Assembly (NCBI RefSeq): GCF_964204645.1
Contig: NC_134034.1
Location: 2,450,072 to 2,514,071, forward strand
Direction of reading: 5' to 3'
DNA length: 64,000 nucleotides
Origin: Tubulanus polymorphus
Taxonomy: Eukaryota; Nemertea; Palaeonemertea; Tubulaniformes; Tubulanidae
A model generated the notes under the pieces. That model worked only from the letters and a program-made list of their open reading frames with translations. It was not told where the DNA came from and ran no database searches. The position numbers and the translations under genes are program-made. This document shows positions 1 to 12,404 of this stretch, piece by piece (the stretch's first letter is position 1; each line of letters begins with the position of its first letter).

Positions 1-8
1 TACTCAAG

Positions 9-115
9 GATCCAGTTCCACAGTTGTGAGTAAGAGTCAACGCTGAGTTAAAGTTAGTTCATTTTCGATGAGTTAGCTCAGGGTCAAATCTTAACTCCGA
101 CTGTGGAACTGGACC
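9..115. mobile_element. MITE-A copy, about 107 bp
   Basis: A short non-autonomous element with terminal inverted repeats. The left end reads GATCCAGTTCCACAGTTGTG and the right end is its approximate reverse complement, ending CTGTGGAACTGGACC. The interior holds two further inverted segments (GAGTTAAAG and its complement), so the whole element could fold into a hairpin. Related copies lie at 41,205-41,318 and 59,676-59,786. The family carries no protein, and its transposase superfamily was not identified. Confidence 0.8.
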
Positions 116-120
116 AAGGA

Positions 121-1400
121 CTTCATTTCACTGGGTTGATTATTTTACTAAGATGAACTAGATTTGAGCATTTTTCAAGTCAACTTTCAATTGTGGGAGC
201 TGCGCCTCGACGGCAGATTCGCAGACGACAAATGCTCTAATGATTTGTATTGAAATAATGAATATATCACTAACATTTATAGTGTTGTGTATAACGAGGA
301 TTTCAGTAAATAATTTGAATACGTATCAATTACGCGCAAATGTGACCTGACAATGTGATACTCTTTCACTGGTTCACGCTTCATACAATATGTCGCAATT
401 TTGTTCAAACGTTTCGACTCCATATACATCCCGTCCTCGCTTGCTAGTGTTTGATTGCCTGCCGTTGTGACTGGGGCCGCTGAGCGGCAACCTGTCCACT
501 CTGGAAATATTGGGCGGTGTATAGACCAATATTGTGCGGACAGGGTTTTTGTTAGCGTGAGATTCAGCGGGAGGCAATCAAACCCTGGCGAGCGAGGATG
601 GTTTATCCTAATTCCCATCGTCAGATATTCTTAAACATCTCAAGGTTTTCCAGACGATATGACCACGGATAAAGTCGATACGTTGAATTAAACCACTACA
701 GCCCGATGAAACGCTTCGCGTCTGTTGCTTTCCTTTACGCGATCGGGTGTTTTTACGTTTCGGGGATGAAAGCTCGAATTCTTCGACGGGTTCGAAATGA
801 TGAACGAATCTGGATTCTACATCGCCGTCGACTCAGCCGACGGGCGTACTTACATATACAGAGATCGAAACAGTAAACCGAGAAGGAGAGAGAGAAGGAG
901 AGAGAGAAGGAGAAGTTTTACTTATTCAATTACCGCGCGGGATTATTAACGACGAGTACTAACGTAACAGTGTCACAATGCGCGCTGGCTAATCGGCTGC
1001 CGGATTTTAATTCTGGATTCGCGTCCCCCGACGGAATAAGGCCGGCAAAGCGGCTTTGAACTGTTAACAATCCCCGGGCGCTTGTTGTAGCCGTTAAATT
1101 CGTTTGAATCCTGTCTAATTGGTCTATTGAATTCTAGGCTGTCGCTTGTTTAGCGTCGTATCGAACGCTGCAGTGTGACGGGTAATTGCCTCGCTAAACA
1201 CTGGTTAATTCGTAGACATATGTATCCAGCTAGTTGCGATTAATACTAATTTATTGATGTAACTCTCCAGAAATTTCACTGTCCGTATGTTGCTGAAATG
1301 CCGCAATAATTAAGCCAAAGATGTAAAGTTCTCGAGTAAAAGAGCACATATTATTCGATGCAAAGTGTACTGACCTGGAGCCGGTCGCTCTTTAAGTTGC
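121..1400. other. No confident gene; one GC-rich patch with short open frames
   Basis: No recognisable coding exon was found. At 706-876 a short + frame begins MKRFASVAFLYAIGC, which resembles a signal peptide, and an overlapping frame near 785-880 also stays open. Neither matches a family I recognise. A GTAAAC donor-like site follows near 873. This could be a first exon of an unseen gene or chance. Confidence 0.4.
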
Positions 1401-1696
1401 TTAACCCTTTCAGTGCTGGCTAATTAATACCCTATAGTGCTGGAGATAATTTGAAAATTCTGAAAAATTCCACCCTAGTGTGTTGAATAACGGGAATAGC
1501 GCTATAGTGCATCTACACCCTGGCGCGGTATATCGTTAGTTACTAATATTTCTCTATGTTTGCCAGGTGCTGCCATCTTTCAAGAGAGATAATTAGTAAT
1601 TACTAATTAAATCAATACACCGCAGTGCGGTGTACTAGCAAAATCCATCACTGATTCGTACACCGCACTGCGGTGTAGACGCACTGAAAGGGTTAA
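1401..1696. mobile_element. piggyBac-type MITE, 296 bp
   Basis: The element starts TTAACCCTTTCAGTGC and ends with the exact reverse complement GCACTGAAAGGGTTAA. TTAA at both ends plus termini starting CCC are the hallmark of piggyBac insertions. It encodes no protein and so must have been mobilised in trans. Two 19-bp near-perfect palindromes (1616-1634 and 1659-1677, cores CCGCAGTGCGG and CCGCACTGCGG) lie near the right end. Confidence 0.85.
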
Positions 1697-1796
1697 AGAT
1701 AACCAGCGGATAAATACCGTAGTAACAATGGACTTTTAATTGTCGCTACGTCATCTATCCATTGATTAACTCCAATAACCAACATTTGAGCAACAG

Positions 1797-1940
1797 GGGC
1801 CGGTTGCATAGTCATGACTTAAGACCAGTCTCAGACCAACGTAGTTCTATAGCCAATCAACTAATCCAACAACTTTTAAGACCAGTCATAAGATTTAAGA
1901 CCACTTTTGGAGTTAAGTCACGAATGTGCAACTGGAGCCT
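1797..1940. mobile_element. MITE-B copy
   Basis: Starts GGGGCCGGTTGCATAGTC and ends with the approximate inverted complement (GTGCAACTGGAGCC). The interior contains several AAGACCAGTCT-like segments. Related copies lie at 20,689-20,832, 36,893-37,210 and 61,575-61,715, and an expanded internal array at 25,780-26,260. It is non-coding and of unknown superfamily. Confidence 0.75.
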
Positions 1941-2369
1941 GCTGGTCCTGCATCTATCCCTGAGTACGCCTGATGATGGCCAATGGTCTTTAGCCGAAAC
2001 TTTGCTCCAGTCTTTTACTTAAAAGCTTAACATCTTTGGTTGAATTATTGCGGCATCACTCTCGTAGATTCATTTTAAACGGATATTTCGTATCATCTCG
2101 ACTGGAATTCTACCGTCCTTAGAATTTCGATTATGCCCGAAGAGCGATATTGCAGTGTAGTCGGTTTCGATACGTAAACCACTTTGACCCTTTAATTTAC
2201 TCAACCCGCCTAACACTTTTATAAAATAACCCCTCTTTCAGGTTTCGAGACAAGATCTAAGCGTAAAATGTTGTTTACCGGTTTCAATCGTTGTAGATAT
2301 TGAATATTGATAATATGAAGTAGGTTTTACCGATTTTGGAATAATTACCATCGATGGTACGGAGTGGTA

Positions 2370-3770
2370 CTGATAGTATTGCGGTACCAATAGTACAGCG
2401 TGTAATTATTGTGCTCCAGTGGTAGTAATACCGATGGTACAAATTGGTGGTATGGCGGTACTCAGTGATACCGATTGTACAAATTGGTATGGTGGTACAG
2501 AGATAACAGTGGTAAAATTTGGTATGGTGGTACAGAGATAACAGTGGTACAATTTGGTATGGTGGAACAGTGATAACAGTGGTACAATTTGGTATGGTGG
2601 TACAGTGATAAAAGTGGCACAATTTGGTATGGTGGTACAGTGATAACAGTGGTACAATTTGGTATGGTGGTACAGTGATAAAAGTGGCACAATTTGGTAT
2701 GGTGGAACAGAGATAACAGTTGTAAAATTTGGTATGGTGGTACAGTGATAACAGTGGTACAATTTGGTATGGTGGTACAGTGATAAAAGTGGTACGATTT
2801 GGTATGGTGGTACAGTGATAAAAGTGGCACAATTTGGTATGGTGGTACTCAGTGATAACAGTGGTACAATTTAGTATGGTGGAACAGAGATAACAGTGGT
2901 ACAATTTGGTATGGTGGAACAGAGATAACAGTGGTACAATTTGGTATGGTGGAACAGAGATAACAGTGGTACAATTTGGTATGGTGGAACAGAGATAACA
3001 GTGGTACAATTTGGTATGGTGGTACAGAGATAGCAGTGGTACAATTTGGTATGGTGGTACAGTGATAACAGTGGTACAATTTGGTATGGTGGTACAGTGA
3101 TACCAGTGGTACAATTTGGTATGGTGGTACAGTGATAAAAGTGGCACAATTTGGTATGGTGGAACAGAGATAACAGTGGTACAATTTGGTATGGTGGTAC
3201 AGTGATAAAAGTGGCACAATTTGGTATGGTGGTACAGTGATAAAAGTGGCACAATTTGGTATGGTGAAACAGAGATAACAGTGGTACAATTTGGTATGGT
3301 GGAACAGAGATAACAGTGGTACAATTTGGTATGGTGGAACAGAGATAACAGTGGTACAATTTGGTATGGTGGAACAGAGATAACAGTGGTACAATTTGGT
3401 ATGGTGGTACAGTGATAAAAGTGGCACAATTTGGTATGGTGGTACAGTGATAAAAGTGGCACAATTTGGTATGGTGAAACAGAGATAACAGTGGTACAAT
3501 TTGGTATGGTGGTACAGTGATAAAAGTGGCACAATTTGGTATGGTGGAACAGAGATAACAGTGGTACAATTTGGTATGGTGGTACAGAGATAACAGTGGT
3601 ACAATTTGGTATGGTGGAACAGAGATAAAAGTGGTACAATTTGGTATGGTGGTACAGTGATAACGATGATAGAAATTGGTGTGGTGGTACTTAGTGATAC
3701 CGAAAGTAAAAAGTGGTATATAGGTTGGTATGGTGGTACAGTGATAACAATGGTACAGCCTCATGAAAGG
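2370..3770. repeat. 35-bp minisatellite, about 38 units
   Basis: Tandem units of about 35 bp built on GTGGTACAATTTGGTATGG followed by a variable segment alternating between ACAGTGATA and ACAGAGATA types. Edges are degenerate (TACCGAT.GTACAAATTGG). On the minus strand the unit lacks stops in all three frames, which makes long spurious open frames (up to about 450 codons) of low-complexity Tyr/His/Cys-rich peptide. No coding function is supported. Confidence 0.95.
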
Positions 3771-3789
3771 GATACCGAAGCCTGCATCG

Positions 3790-4620
3790 TTGTTTAAGGC
3801 GGTACAGCGATGTCGCGTGTCTTTCACTTGGCGTGCGCGTTCAATACAATGAGGCGATTCATTCCCGGTTCTAATAAATCATGTCGCTGCTCCGAGTTAC
3901 ATTGTCAAGTGTGGAGCCGGGCATTCAAACTGCCATTTCTAATTTATAGTTGGTATATATCGTACTTAAAAGGCAGAATTTCGAAGCGAAGCGGGGTCTA
4001 TTCAATAATTCACCGGCTCTTCCGGCGATCAAAGAACCGCGTTCGATGAATATTACGAATGGATATACAAGACATTTAAGACAACCGTAAGATAACCAGT
4101 GGATAGTTGACATAGCGACGATTAAAAGTTCATTGTAACTATAGTATCGATCGACTCTTAAAGCAACCACTGATGGGCAACTTAACTGATCCCAGAGCCA
4201 GGTATCACGAACGAGGATTTACTTTTAATTCGAATTATGGGATAATTCGATTCAAAAATGCTAAATTCGGGTTTTTTTTAGTAAATTCGACGATTAAATC
4301 TGTTTCACAAACGCGAATTAGCCAAAGATCAACTAATTCGAATTATCTCCGAATTTAATATCGCAAAACGCATTTTAGTCCTAAGACATGAACGTCAAGC
4401 TTAATCCCCGTTAGTGCAGCGGGCGGTTTCTAGGTGTGAAAATACACACAACCACATATATCAGTGAGTAATATAGCGTGTGAGCGACGCCATTTTTACC
4501 AAAACCGCGCACAATTATCACCTAAACAATAGGGACCTAGCTGGCAATTTCTGTAGCACAATTCTCTCCCACATTTCTGTAGTTCATCTCGAGGCCAGCA
4601 TTATCTGCGGTAGTTGATGT
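3790..4620. other. No gene or clear element seen
   Basis: AT-rich unique-looking DNA with only short open frames. No splice-consistent exon, RNA gene or repeated structure was recognised. Confidence 0.4.
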
Positions 4621-4624
4621 CCTA

Positions 4625-4850
4625 CTGCACGCTAGCGACATCTGGTGGATCCCCATTTGCCATAAGTGGAATCCTCTATTGTCGCAGAAGTTAAAGTCCT
4701 ACAGCTCACTAGCGACACCTGGTGGATCCTCATTTGCCCAAAAATGGGAATCTTTACTACCGCGGTAGTCGATGTCCTACTGCACACTAGCGACACGTGG
4801 CGGATTCTCACTTGCCACAAGTAGAAACCTTTATTGCCGCTGTAGTTTTT
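4625..4850 (-). repeat. Array of the ~75-bp CAGGTGTCGC family (minus), 3 units
   Basis: Read on the minus strand, the unit is GGATTCCACTTGTGGCAAG, then GATCCACCAGGTGTCGCTAG, then TGTGCAGTAGGACATCAAC, then TACTGCGGCAATAGA. Three diverged copies occur here. The same family recurs as arrays at 5,492-5,800, 8,870-9,085, 10,440-10,880, 16,755-17,440, 23,650-24,003 and 27,390-27,720. Confidence 0.85.
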
Positions 4851-5325
4851 GTGCCGATCGTCGACGCTTAGTTTTAAACATGATGGGAATGTTTACACAT
4901 GTAGCTTGTTAACGTAGTGTTGAGTTCGTTGAGTACTATTCGCACGCTTATCGTCGCGGGTAATGTTAGTAACAGATAACAATCGCGTTTCTACGGTTTT
5001 AAATCATGTTGCGTAAGCTCAATTTTCATCATATCATCGACCGTTCAGTTTTCCCGTCGTTTAAGGTATTAATCGATTCAAATTCAAAACAAACGAACGC
5101 AAACAGACACAGCAGCTCTTATCTCAAAGCACAAGATTGGTTGTTGCGGAACAGAACTAAACATAGAATTGTGATAAATCAATTTTTTCGCTCTGATAAA
5201 ATCTCAAACTGTAACTTTTTGTCGAGGGCTTGGGGAAATATTGGAGACATTTCTAAATCGAATCAGTCGAGATGATAGTGAAACCTGAAGTGGACCAGGA
5301 AATCAGTTATTTATTAACGATGGTT
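4851..5325. other. No gene seen
   Basis: AT-rich sequence with a short + open frame (5,006-5,275) that shows no recognisable domain. Nothing else is supported. Confidence 0.4.
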
Positions 5326-5330
5326 CTATG

Positions 5331-5485
5331 TACAGTTGAACCTCGTTACAACGAACTTCTGGAGTACAGAAAATCTGTTACGTGCTGTATGAAATTTTTG
5401 AAATCGTTTCGATATTGCGACGAAATCCTGAGTTTTTAACGATGACCGTTAAATCATTATAACGTTATAACGAGGTTCCGAGAAT
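5331..5485. mobile_element. Mariner/pogo-type MITE remnant
   Basis: Left end TACAGTTGAACCTCGTTACA follows a TA. The right end has the inverted counterpart CGTTATAACGAGGTTC but the last bases have decayed. A CAGTTGAACCTCG.TATAACG terminus is characteristic of Tigger/pogo-like Tc1-mariner elements. It is about 150 bp with no coding capacity. Confidence 0.6.
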
Positions 5486-5491
5486 CCACCT

Positions 5492-5800
5492 GTGGCAAGT
5501 GAGGATGCACCAGGTGTAGCTAGTGTACAGAAAGCCATCAACCACTACGGTAATGAGGAGTTCACTTGTGACAAGTGAAGACCAACCTCCAGGTGTCGCT
5601 AGTGTGCAAGTAGGACATCAACTACTGCGCCGCAATCGAGGATTCCACTTGTGGCAAATGAGGATCCACCAGGTGTCGTTAGTGTGCTGTAGGACATCAA
5701 CTACTGTTGTACAGGAGGACAAGTGAGGATCCACCAGGTGTCACTAATAGTTACCCAGCAACACTCTGTGGCAAGTGAGGATACCACTTATGCAGCACGG
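5492..5800 (+). repeat. Array of the ~75-bp CAGGTGTCGC family (plus), about 4 units
   Basis: Four plus-oriented units of the family described at 4,625-4,850. The array abuts the decayed right end of the mariner/pogo-type remnant. Unit ends are ragged and the last units are truncated. Confidence 0.85.
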
Positions 5801-6360
5801 AAAAGTAAATTCATGTTACTGCGGTGGTGGCTGACGCTGCTTCCCGCCCCGTTCGGACGAACTGGGACTGGCTTAATCTGTCCCTGGTTAAGCGAAAGTC
5901 TGAGTTATCGATCGGGAAATACTTTCAATGAGTTTGGCTATGATTTCGTGTTCGCCCGAAAGATCGAATTGGTCATATATCTGAGTAAGGCGTACTTTGC
6001 TGTGGTTGAAAAGGAACTATTTTTGACTTACGTAAACAAGAAGACTTACTACGTATTTGATATGCCAACTGGTTGAAACGCCTTCGGTGCTGCATCGCCC
6101 ACCAGGAAACCATATGTAATTGCAGGAAATCTAAGTTTCAGCAAAAATCCCATACACGACGCAGCAGTTTCGATGTAGTAGTTCGAATGAGTTTTTTTCC
6201 GCCGCTTCATGTCGAGAAAAATGTGCAATGAATCAGGTCTATGTTTAAAGATCGCCCGGATGTAATATACTAACACCTGTGGACCACACCTAAGGGTCGA
6301 GTTACATGTACTAGATCGACAACATTGCGTCCAAAACTAGCCGTATAACCTTGTCAACTA
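5801..6360. other. No confident gene
   Basis: A + open frame of 117 codons (5,723-6,076) starts inside the preceding repeat and has no recognised domain. I see no splice context or family match, so it is not called as a gene. Confidence 0.4.
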
Positions 6361-6672
6361 TCGCAGAATGAACCCAATTCCACAATTATGTGGGTTTAAT
6401 CGACTCTCGATCCAGTTTCCCAGTTGTGAGGGTTTAATTTGACTCTGAATCCACTTCCACAGCTCTGTGGGTTTATCTTGACTCTGAATCCAGTTCCACA
6501 GTTCTGTGGGTTTATCTTGACTCTGAATCCAGTTCCACAGTTGTGTGGGTTCAATTTGACTCTCGATCCAGTTCCACAGTTGTGTCGGTTTAATTTGACT
6601 CTGGATCCAGTTCCACAGTTGCGCGGGTTTCATTTGACTCTAAGCTCAATTCCACAGTTGTGTGGGTTTGAT
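6361..6672 (+). repeat. 39-bp array derived from MITE-A terminus, about 8 units
   Basis: Units consist of CCAGTTCCACAGTTGTGTGG followed by GTTTAATTTGACTCTGGAT. The first half is the terminal inverted repeat of MITE-A. The unit length (39 bp, a multiple of three) keeps short frames open on both strands, which is a by-product. Confidence 0.9.
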
Positions 6673-7750
6673 TGAATATACAATCTATTTAATGAATATA
6701 TGCTACCATTCGTCAGCTCGAACCCCTACTAAGATATTTCCAGTAGACGACAATAACCCTCGCGACTTTCTCCGACCAGCGGTAATAAATGTCAACGTGT
6801 GTTCATTTCGTATATTAAACCCCGGTAAGAAAAACCTTCAAATTCATTGAATATCGCGTTTCATTTCAAATGGCAAACGATAAGATTATACGTATGCATA
6901 AACACTGACTGTCCCCACCTCACAATGCATTCGAAGATGATTAGATTCTGTTCAATGCAGAATATATGTATTCATCTTGAAGTAGGGAATATCCAATTGT
7001 TTCAACGATTCGGTTTGAATTTTGTATCCCACACGGACTCGTCATAAAACAGGGGTTAGAGAATTCAGTTAAAACGCCGAATATCATATAATAATCTTTG
7101 AATAGATATTTATTTATGTTTCACATTCATTATTAAATAGTATCTTTCAGGGCATGTACGGTACTGCCTTCGCTTGGAGATGTCCGTGTTATCGTTGAGA
7201 ATACAGACTTAACTTAACATAACTTAACTTAACAAACTATTAGCTCAAGGAAACATGTCAAATTCTATTCCTCATTTCCAGTGTGGGACTTGAGATACTG
7301 TATATTCGTCACAGAATGGACGGTTACGATTGTGCGCGGCTTTCTTCGCGAAAATAAGAGCGCAACAGAATGAAAACCAAAAAGGGCAAAACGTTTTGAA
7401 TTCAGTTTTGCCCAACAACACATGATAAGCAGACGCCGACGATAACGCCTCTTACGCAGACGGAAATACGTTGTATTTTTGCCGTGCGCGTTGGACTTGC
7501 AGGGGTGGGATGCGTCCATATCTCCCCTTTCTCCCATCTCCGCGCCCCTCTTAACGTCGCGCCCCACGCCCTGTCCCCTCTCCGTACATCTTTCACGTTC
7601 CGCAAAACTCCGGTAATGACGTCATGGTAATCGGCAAAATGCGTAACAGAACGCGGCTAATGTGACATTTTGTTTCCGCGAATTTTTTTCCTGCAAAACC
7701 GGGAGTAGGGTTATCGGGTACTGAGATGACGTTACTTAAGCTATTAAGTT
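6673..7750. other. No confident gene
   Basis: Unique-looking sequence with several short open frames in both strands, none resembling a known family. A C-rich patch at 7,510-7,590 and a small TTAACTTAACA-type simple repeat near 7,205-7,235 are the only textures noted. Confidence 0.4.
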
Positions 7751-8239
<489 letters not shown>

Positions 8240-8395
8240 GGCTGGTTATCTGGCTGGCTGGTTGGCTGGCTGGCTGACTGGCTGACTGACTGACTGACTG
8301 ACTGACTGACTGACTGACTGACTGACTGACTGACTGACTGACTGACTGACTGACTGACTGACTGACTGACTGACTGACTGATTGACTGACTGAGT
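8240..8395. repeat. (CTGG)n then (CTGA)n tetranucleotide array
   Basis: A short run of GGCTGGCTGGTT-type units grades into about 30 perfect CTGA units. Simple-sequence DNA. Confidence 0.97.
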
Positions 8396-8865
8396 GGTGC
8401 TGCTATACGGTACCATGTTCAAATCTCGATCATTTATCGACTATTGAAAGCGACAGTTTTGTATCTTCTGCACCGCCGGCAGAAAATACAAATACAAAAA
8501 CCAAGCCGTACGCTTTATCCAAATTTCACAGTCTGCGTTCAAGTGATTTCATACGTGTTTACCCTCCCGGAGCTACGGGGCTGCATTGACGCATCTCCGT
8601 GTGTGGAGACGCCCCAACAATGATTAGCATTTGAAAGTCGTCTGACACGTGACCCCTCCGGCCATGCCCGCACTCACACTTTAACTGCAAGCGGGCCGGA
8701 GAGGTTTGTTTGTAAAACTGATAAAATGTCAAAGATTAGTCTGGGATGAAATATCTCGCGGCTTTGTTTTTCTTACGTCTACTTTAATCTCAGAGAGGGC
8801 ACCGCGGATAAAAGCCAAACTTGAACAATGAACGTCTTCAATATCAATGTGCTCCAAAATGCTGT
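8396..8865. other. No gene seen
   Basis: Mixed-composition unique sequence with no exon, RNA gene or repeat recognised. Confidence 0.4.
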
Positions 8866-8869
8866 CGCG

Positions 8870-9085
8870 GCAAAAGAGGATTCCATTTATGGCAAATGAT
8901 GATCCACCAGGTGTCGCTAGTGTGCAGTAGGACCATCAACTACTGCGGCAATATAGGATTTCGCTTGTGGCAAGTGATGATCCACCAGGTGTCGCTAGTC
9001 TACAGTAGGAAATCAACTATTGTCACAATAGAGGATTCCACTTGCGGCAGGCGATGGTCCACCAGGTGTCGCTAGTGTGCAAAAT
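8870..9085 (+). repeat. Array of the ~75-bp CAGGTGTCGC family (plus), 3 units
   Basis: Three plus-strand units containing GATCCACCAGGTGTCGCTAG. The first follows a short open frame without recognisable features. Confidence 0.85.
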
Positions 9086-10435
9086 TATGCCAAATTTCTT
9101 TTCAAATTCTTTTAGAATCTATCTATCATTTACCAAATTCTATAACGAATAGTGAATAAAACCCGCGCTAGAAATTAGGTTGAAAGCGGATAAAAAAATG
9201 AACTCAATTTTGACACGTCCTTGTCCTTTTGGTACGCGCGCGCCATCTTGCGGAAGAGCCAGCTGCAAAAGGTCCTCGCGTCGTAGCGGTTTTGTGACTG
9301 ACAATCGAAGAAAGCAACTGTGAAGATATTTTTTCGAATGATTTAATAGCGGATTTCTGTGACGAGTGAACTGTCTCCCACGGAAGGGCAACGTCGGCCA
9401 CTGATCAGTCGTCTGTTCGAAATCACGCGTCAACATTTACGAACACGTAAATTTGCGTGACGTCAAATATTTCCGGCAATCAAACGGAATATCGTCAAGT
9501 CCATTGTAGCGCCTAATCCGACCGGTGTTTATAGACCTACTCGATGATCGTGACGTTATTTCTCGAATAACGGTAGGAATACCATCCGGCTGAAAGGGTC
9601 GCGAACCGAGCGCGTTAAGTGAATATCAATCTTAGCTTACGGATCGAATTACACGCACGACGAGCCCCCGGTTCCACCCGCGGTCCCAGCACACATTGTA
9701 AAGGTTCAGTTGAAAAATCTACCACTTAAGAATTTATAACATTGAAAATGAATTGATCTTAACTCAGACTAGTCAACTCTTAGTGACAAATTGTAGCCTG
9801 TTCGTCGATTTGAGTTTTCGATGCCTTTCCTTATGCTGCAGAATGAAACGGCACAAGTAGTAGTCTGAAGGTTGGACTAGTTTATTTGACGCGCAAAACT
9901 ACACGCACCGCTCTGAGATGAACGAATCGGTCAACGCACATCACCCGTCCACACCCACGATCCACGCGATATTTTTTTACACACGCGGTTTTCGCCGACA
10001 GAGACATTTCGGATTTTAATACGAAATCATACGGTGCGCGCGGCGATCTATGAATATTCATGAGGCGTAAAATCGTCGTCATACACGAGATTCGATATTA
10101 AAAAAAGAAAAAAACAATCCATCATGTTGCGCCGGCGACACTTGTATGTATATATAAACCCGATACATTGACGCACGTCAATTCGTTTTATACATTACCG
10201 TCGTCCAAGCACGAATTCCGTCGATTCTGAAATTAGATTTTCATTATTTCGCACGCGTGGCCTATTCGCTTCTCGTTATACAGCATTTCATTTTTATGTT
10301 TCATTTTCTGTCTACAAAAAACTAACGACGAACTTAGAGAAATGCATTCTCAAAATTTATCGTTTCTATGCAGATATGTTTGTCTCTTTTTCGCAACCAT
10401 AACTTTTCAAACGGTTTCTTTGTTACGAAGGCCTT
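9086..10435. other. No confident gene
   Basis: Contains minus-strand open frames at 9,140-9,436 that I do not recognise. A segment at 9,705-9,790 includes TTGAAAATGAATTGATCTTA and may be a decayed MITE-A interior. No gene is supported. Confidence 0.4.
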
Positions 10436-10439
10436 GAAT

Positions 10440-10880
10440 TCGATTTGTGGCGAGTGAAGATCCTCCAGGTGTCGCTAGTGTGCAGTAGGACATCAACTAC
10501 TGCGGCAATAGAGGATTCCACTTGTGTCAATTGAGGAACTATCAGGTGTCGCTAGTGTGCAGTAGGACATAAACTACTTTGGCAATGAGGGATTCCATTT
10601 GTGGCATATTACGATCCACCAGGTGTCGCTAGTGTGCAGTAGGACATCAACTACTGCGGCAAAAGAGGATTCCACTTGTGTCAATTGAGGAACTATCAGG
10701 TGTCGCTAGTGTGCAGTAAGACATAAACTACTTTGGCAATGAGGGATTCCATTTGTGGCATATTACGATCCACCAGGTGTCGCTAGTGTGCAGTAGGACA
10801 CCAATCAGCTATTATCTCTATCTCTAAACTACTGCTGCAATCGAGCATTCCACAACTAGCAACTGTCAATCCAGGTGTCG
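10440..10880 (+). repeat. Array of the ~75-bp CAGGTGTCGC family (plus), about 6 units
   Basis: About six units. Two neighbouring blocks (10,505-10,640 and 10,667-10,790) are almost identical two-unit segments, showing a recent duplication of a higher-order dimer. The last unit is interrupted by a CTATTATCTCTATCTC insertion near 10,810. Confidence 0.9.
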
Positions 10881-12163
10881 CTAGTAGTAAGTCGGCCCCC
10901 CACGCTTCAGTTTTTGAATCGATGATTCCACTTGCGGCTGGTCCGCCACTTTAGATGCTCGGGTCTTTCGGGCTTCAATTTTTCCGAGTTTCCGTAGAAG
11001 ACAACGCTACTGTGGCAATCGAGGGCTGAGTCAGACGAGGCGTGACGCGTGAAACTAATCGAAGACAAGACAATCATCGGGGTGAACGCTATTAATTACA
11101 AGGCTCGTTAACATTTCAAAACGCTGGTTAGCAATTACACATATCATAACCGGAGGGTCAGTACTATCCGGTAAAGGGGAACATTCAGGTGTTGTTTGCC
11201 GATGGTATTTATAAACGGCAGAAATCTAAGCGACGCTCAGCGAGACAATGTGTGAAAAGAGGACAACGCTGTTTACACCGTCAATACTAAATACTTGACT
11301 GGCTGCGAAATGTCAATGGACGACAATCGAGACAACTTTCTTTCGTGGAAGGAATATCGGACAGTCCGAAGGGGGATATGTGCGTAGCTTTGAAGAGGAA
11401 TAGCGGTTTTTGCACGGTTTCAGCTGCGCGGACCTGGAATAGTACGATATCGGAGTGTTTAGGTCGATATTTATCGGTAACTCGTCGAGGAAAAAGCGGG
11501 TGAAAGTGTCCATTCGCGTCGACTGCTGGGGAAAATGGAAAAGCGGGTGAATTGTCGATCGTAGCCGCGAATGCTCGTGGTTCCCGTTGGTGGAAAACTG
11601 GAAGATAAGGAAATACTGTTAGGTATCCGTGGTTCGGAACTGAAAGCGATTTATTCGCAGTTTCGTCTCGAAATCGCGGTGAAGCGATACGAAATTATAA
11701 CGATTAGATCATGCGAAGTTATTGTTTGAAAAGTGGAAATATTATTTCGGGCCGCACAGCTTGGACAGAAGAAAAGTAGGATTTAGTAGGATTTGACAGA
11801 AGGTATTGAGTAAAGTAAAAGTCGGGGGCATCACTCTAGTTCTAAATATGAGATTTCCTCGGGACTAATTTGTACATGAAAACACCATAGACTTAAAATC
11901 GGATCGAGTTAGCGTACCATACCATAACATGCCATATTATAGTGAACCATAACATAACATGCCATATCATAGCGTACCATACCATTCCAATAATACCAAA
12001 TCGTATGATATCATACCAATCCTACCCATAGCATATATATATAATACCAAATCATATCATACCGTACAGTAATATATTGTATCATTATTCTATAGATAGC
12101 CCCCCGCGACGCTTTTCTTCCGCTAAACTCGGTGAGAAAACTCGGAAAGCAGATCGATGATTA
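10881..12163. other. No confident gene; decayed element-C head and a CCATAC-rich tract
   Basis: 10,881-11,030 continues with sequence typical of element C (GACAACGCTACTGTGGCAAT near 11,000). 11,915-12,075 is a degenerate tract of ACCATACCATAACATGCC-type words. No exon was recognised. Confidence 0.45.
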
Positions 12164-12187
12164 GTGATTGATCACCAGAGACATCAA

Positions 12188-12232
12188 TACGGCGGCGGTG
12201 GTGGTGGTGGCGGCGGCGGTGGTTGTTGCGCT
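12188..12232. repeat. (GGT/GGC)n microsatellite
   Basis: Short GGT/GGC triplet tract. A poly-glycine frame across it is a repeat artefact. Confidence 0.9.
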
Positions 12233-12404
12233 AGTTGTTGTTGTTCGGCAGTTTTAAGCTCTTATGGTACGATACGCGTTTTAAGGATCTCTTTAACTCT
12301 CGAATATCATTCGTGGAAATTGAGTTTTCACGATACCCGCGTAGGCAACAGAAACGTCTCAAACTAATTGCCTAACCACTCCAATTGTGCCAAGCATCGA
12401 TTCG

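Noticed and set aside
706-876. 56-codon frame starting MKRFASVAFLYAIGC
   Set aside because: Signal-peptide-like start, but no partner exon in phase and no family match; recorded only as a note.
2284-3639. 451-codon minus-strand open frame
   Set aside because: Lies entirely in a 35-bp minisatellite and is open only because the unit lacks stops; no domain or splice context.
5006-5275. 89-codon + open frame
   Set aside because: No domain, no splice signals, AT-rich context; likely chance.
9140-9436. 98-codon minus-strand open frame
   Set aside because: No family resemblance and no supporting signals; an overlapping frame is similarly open.
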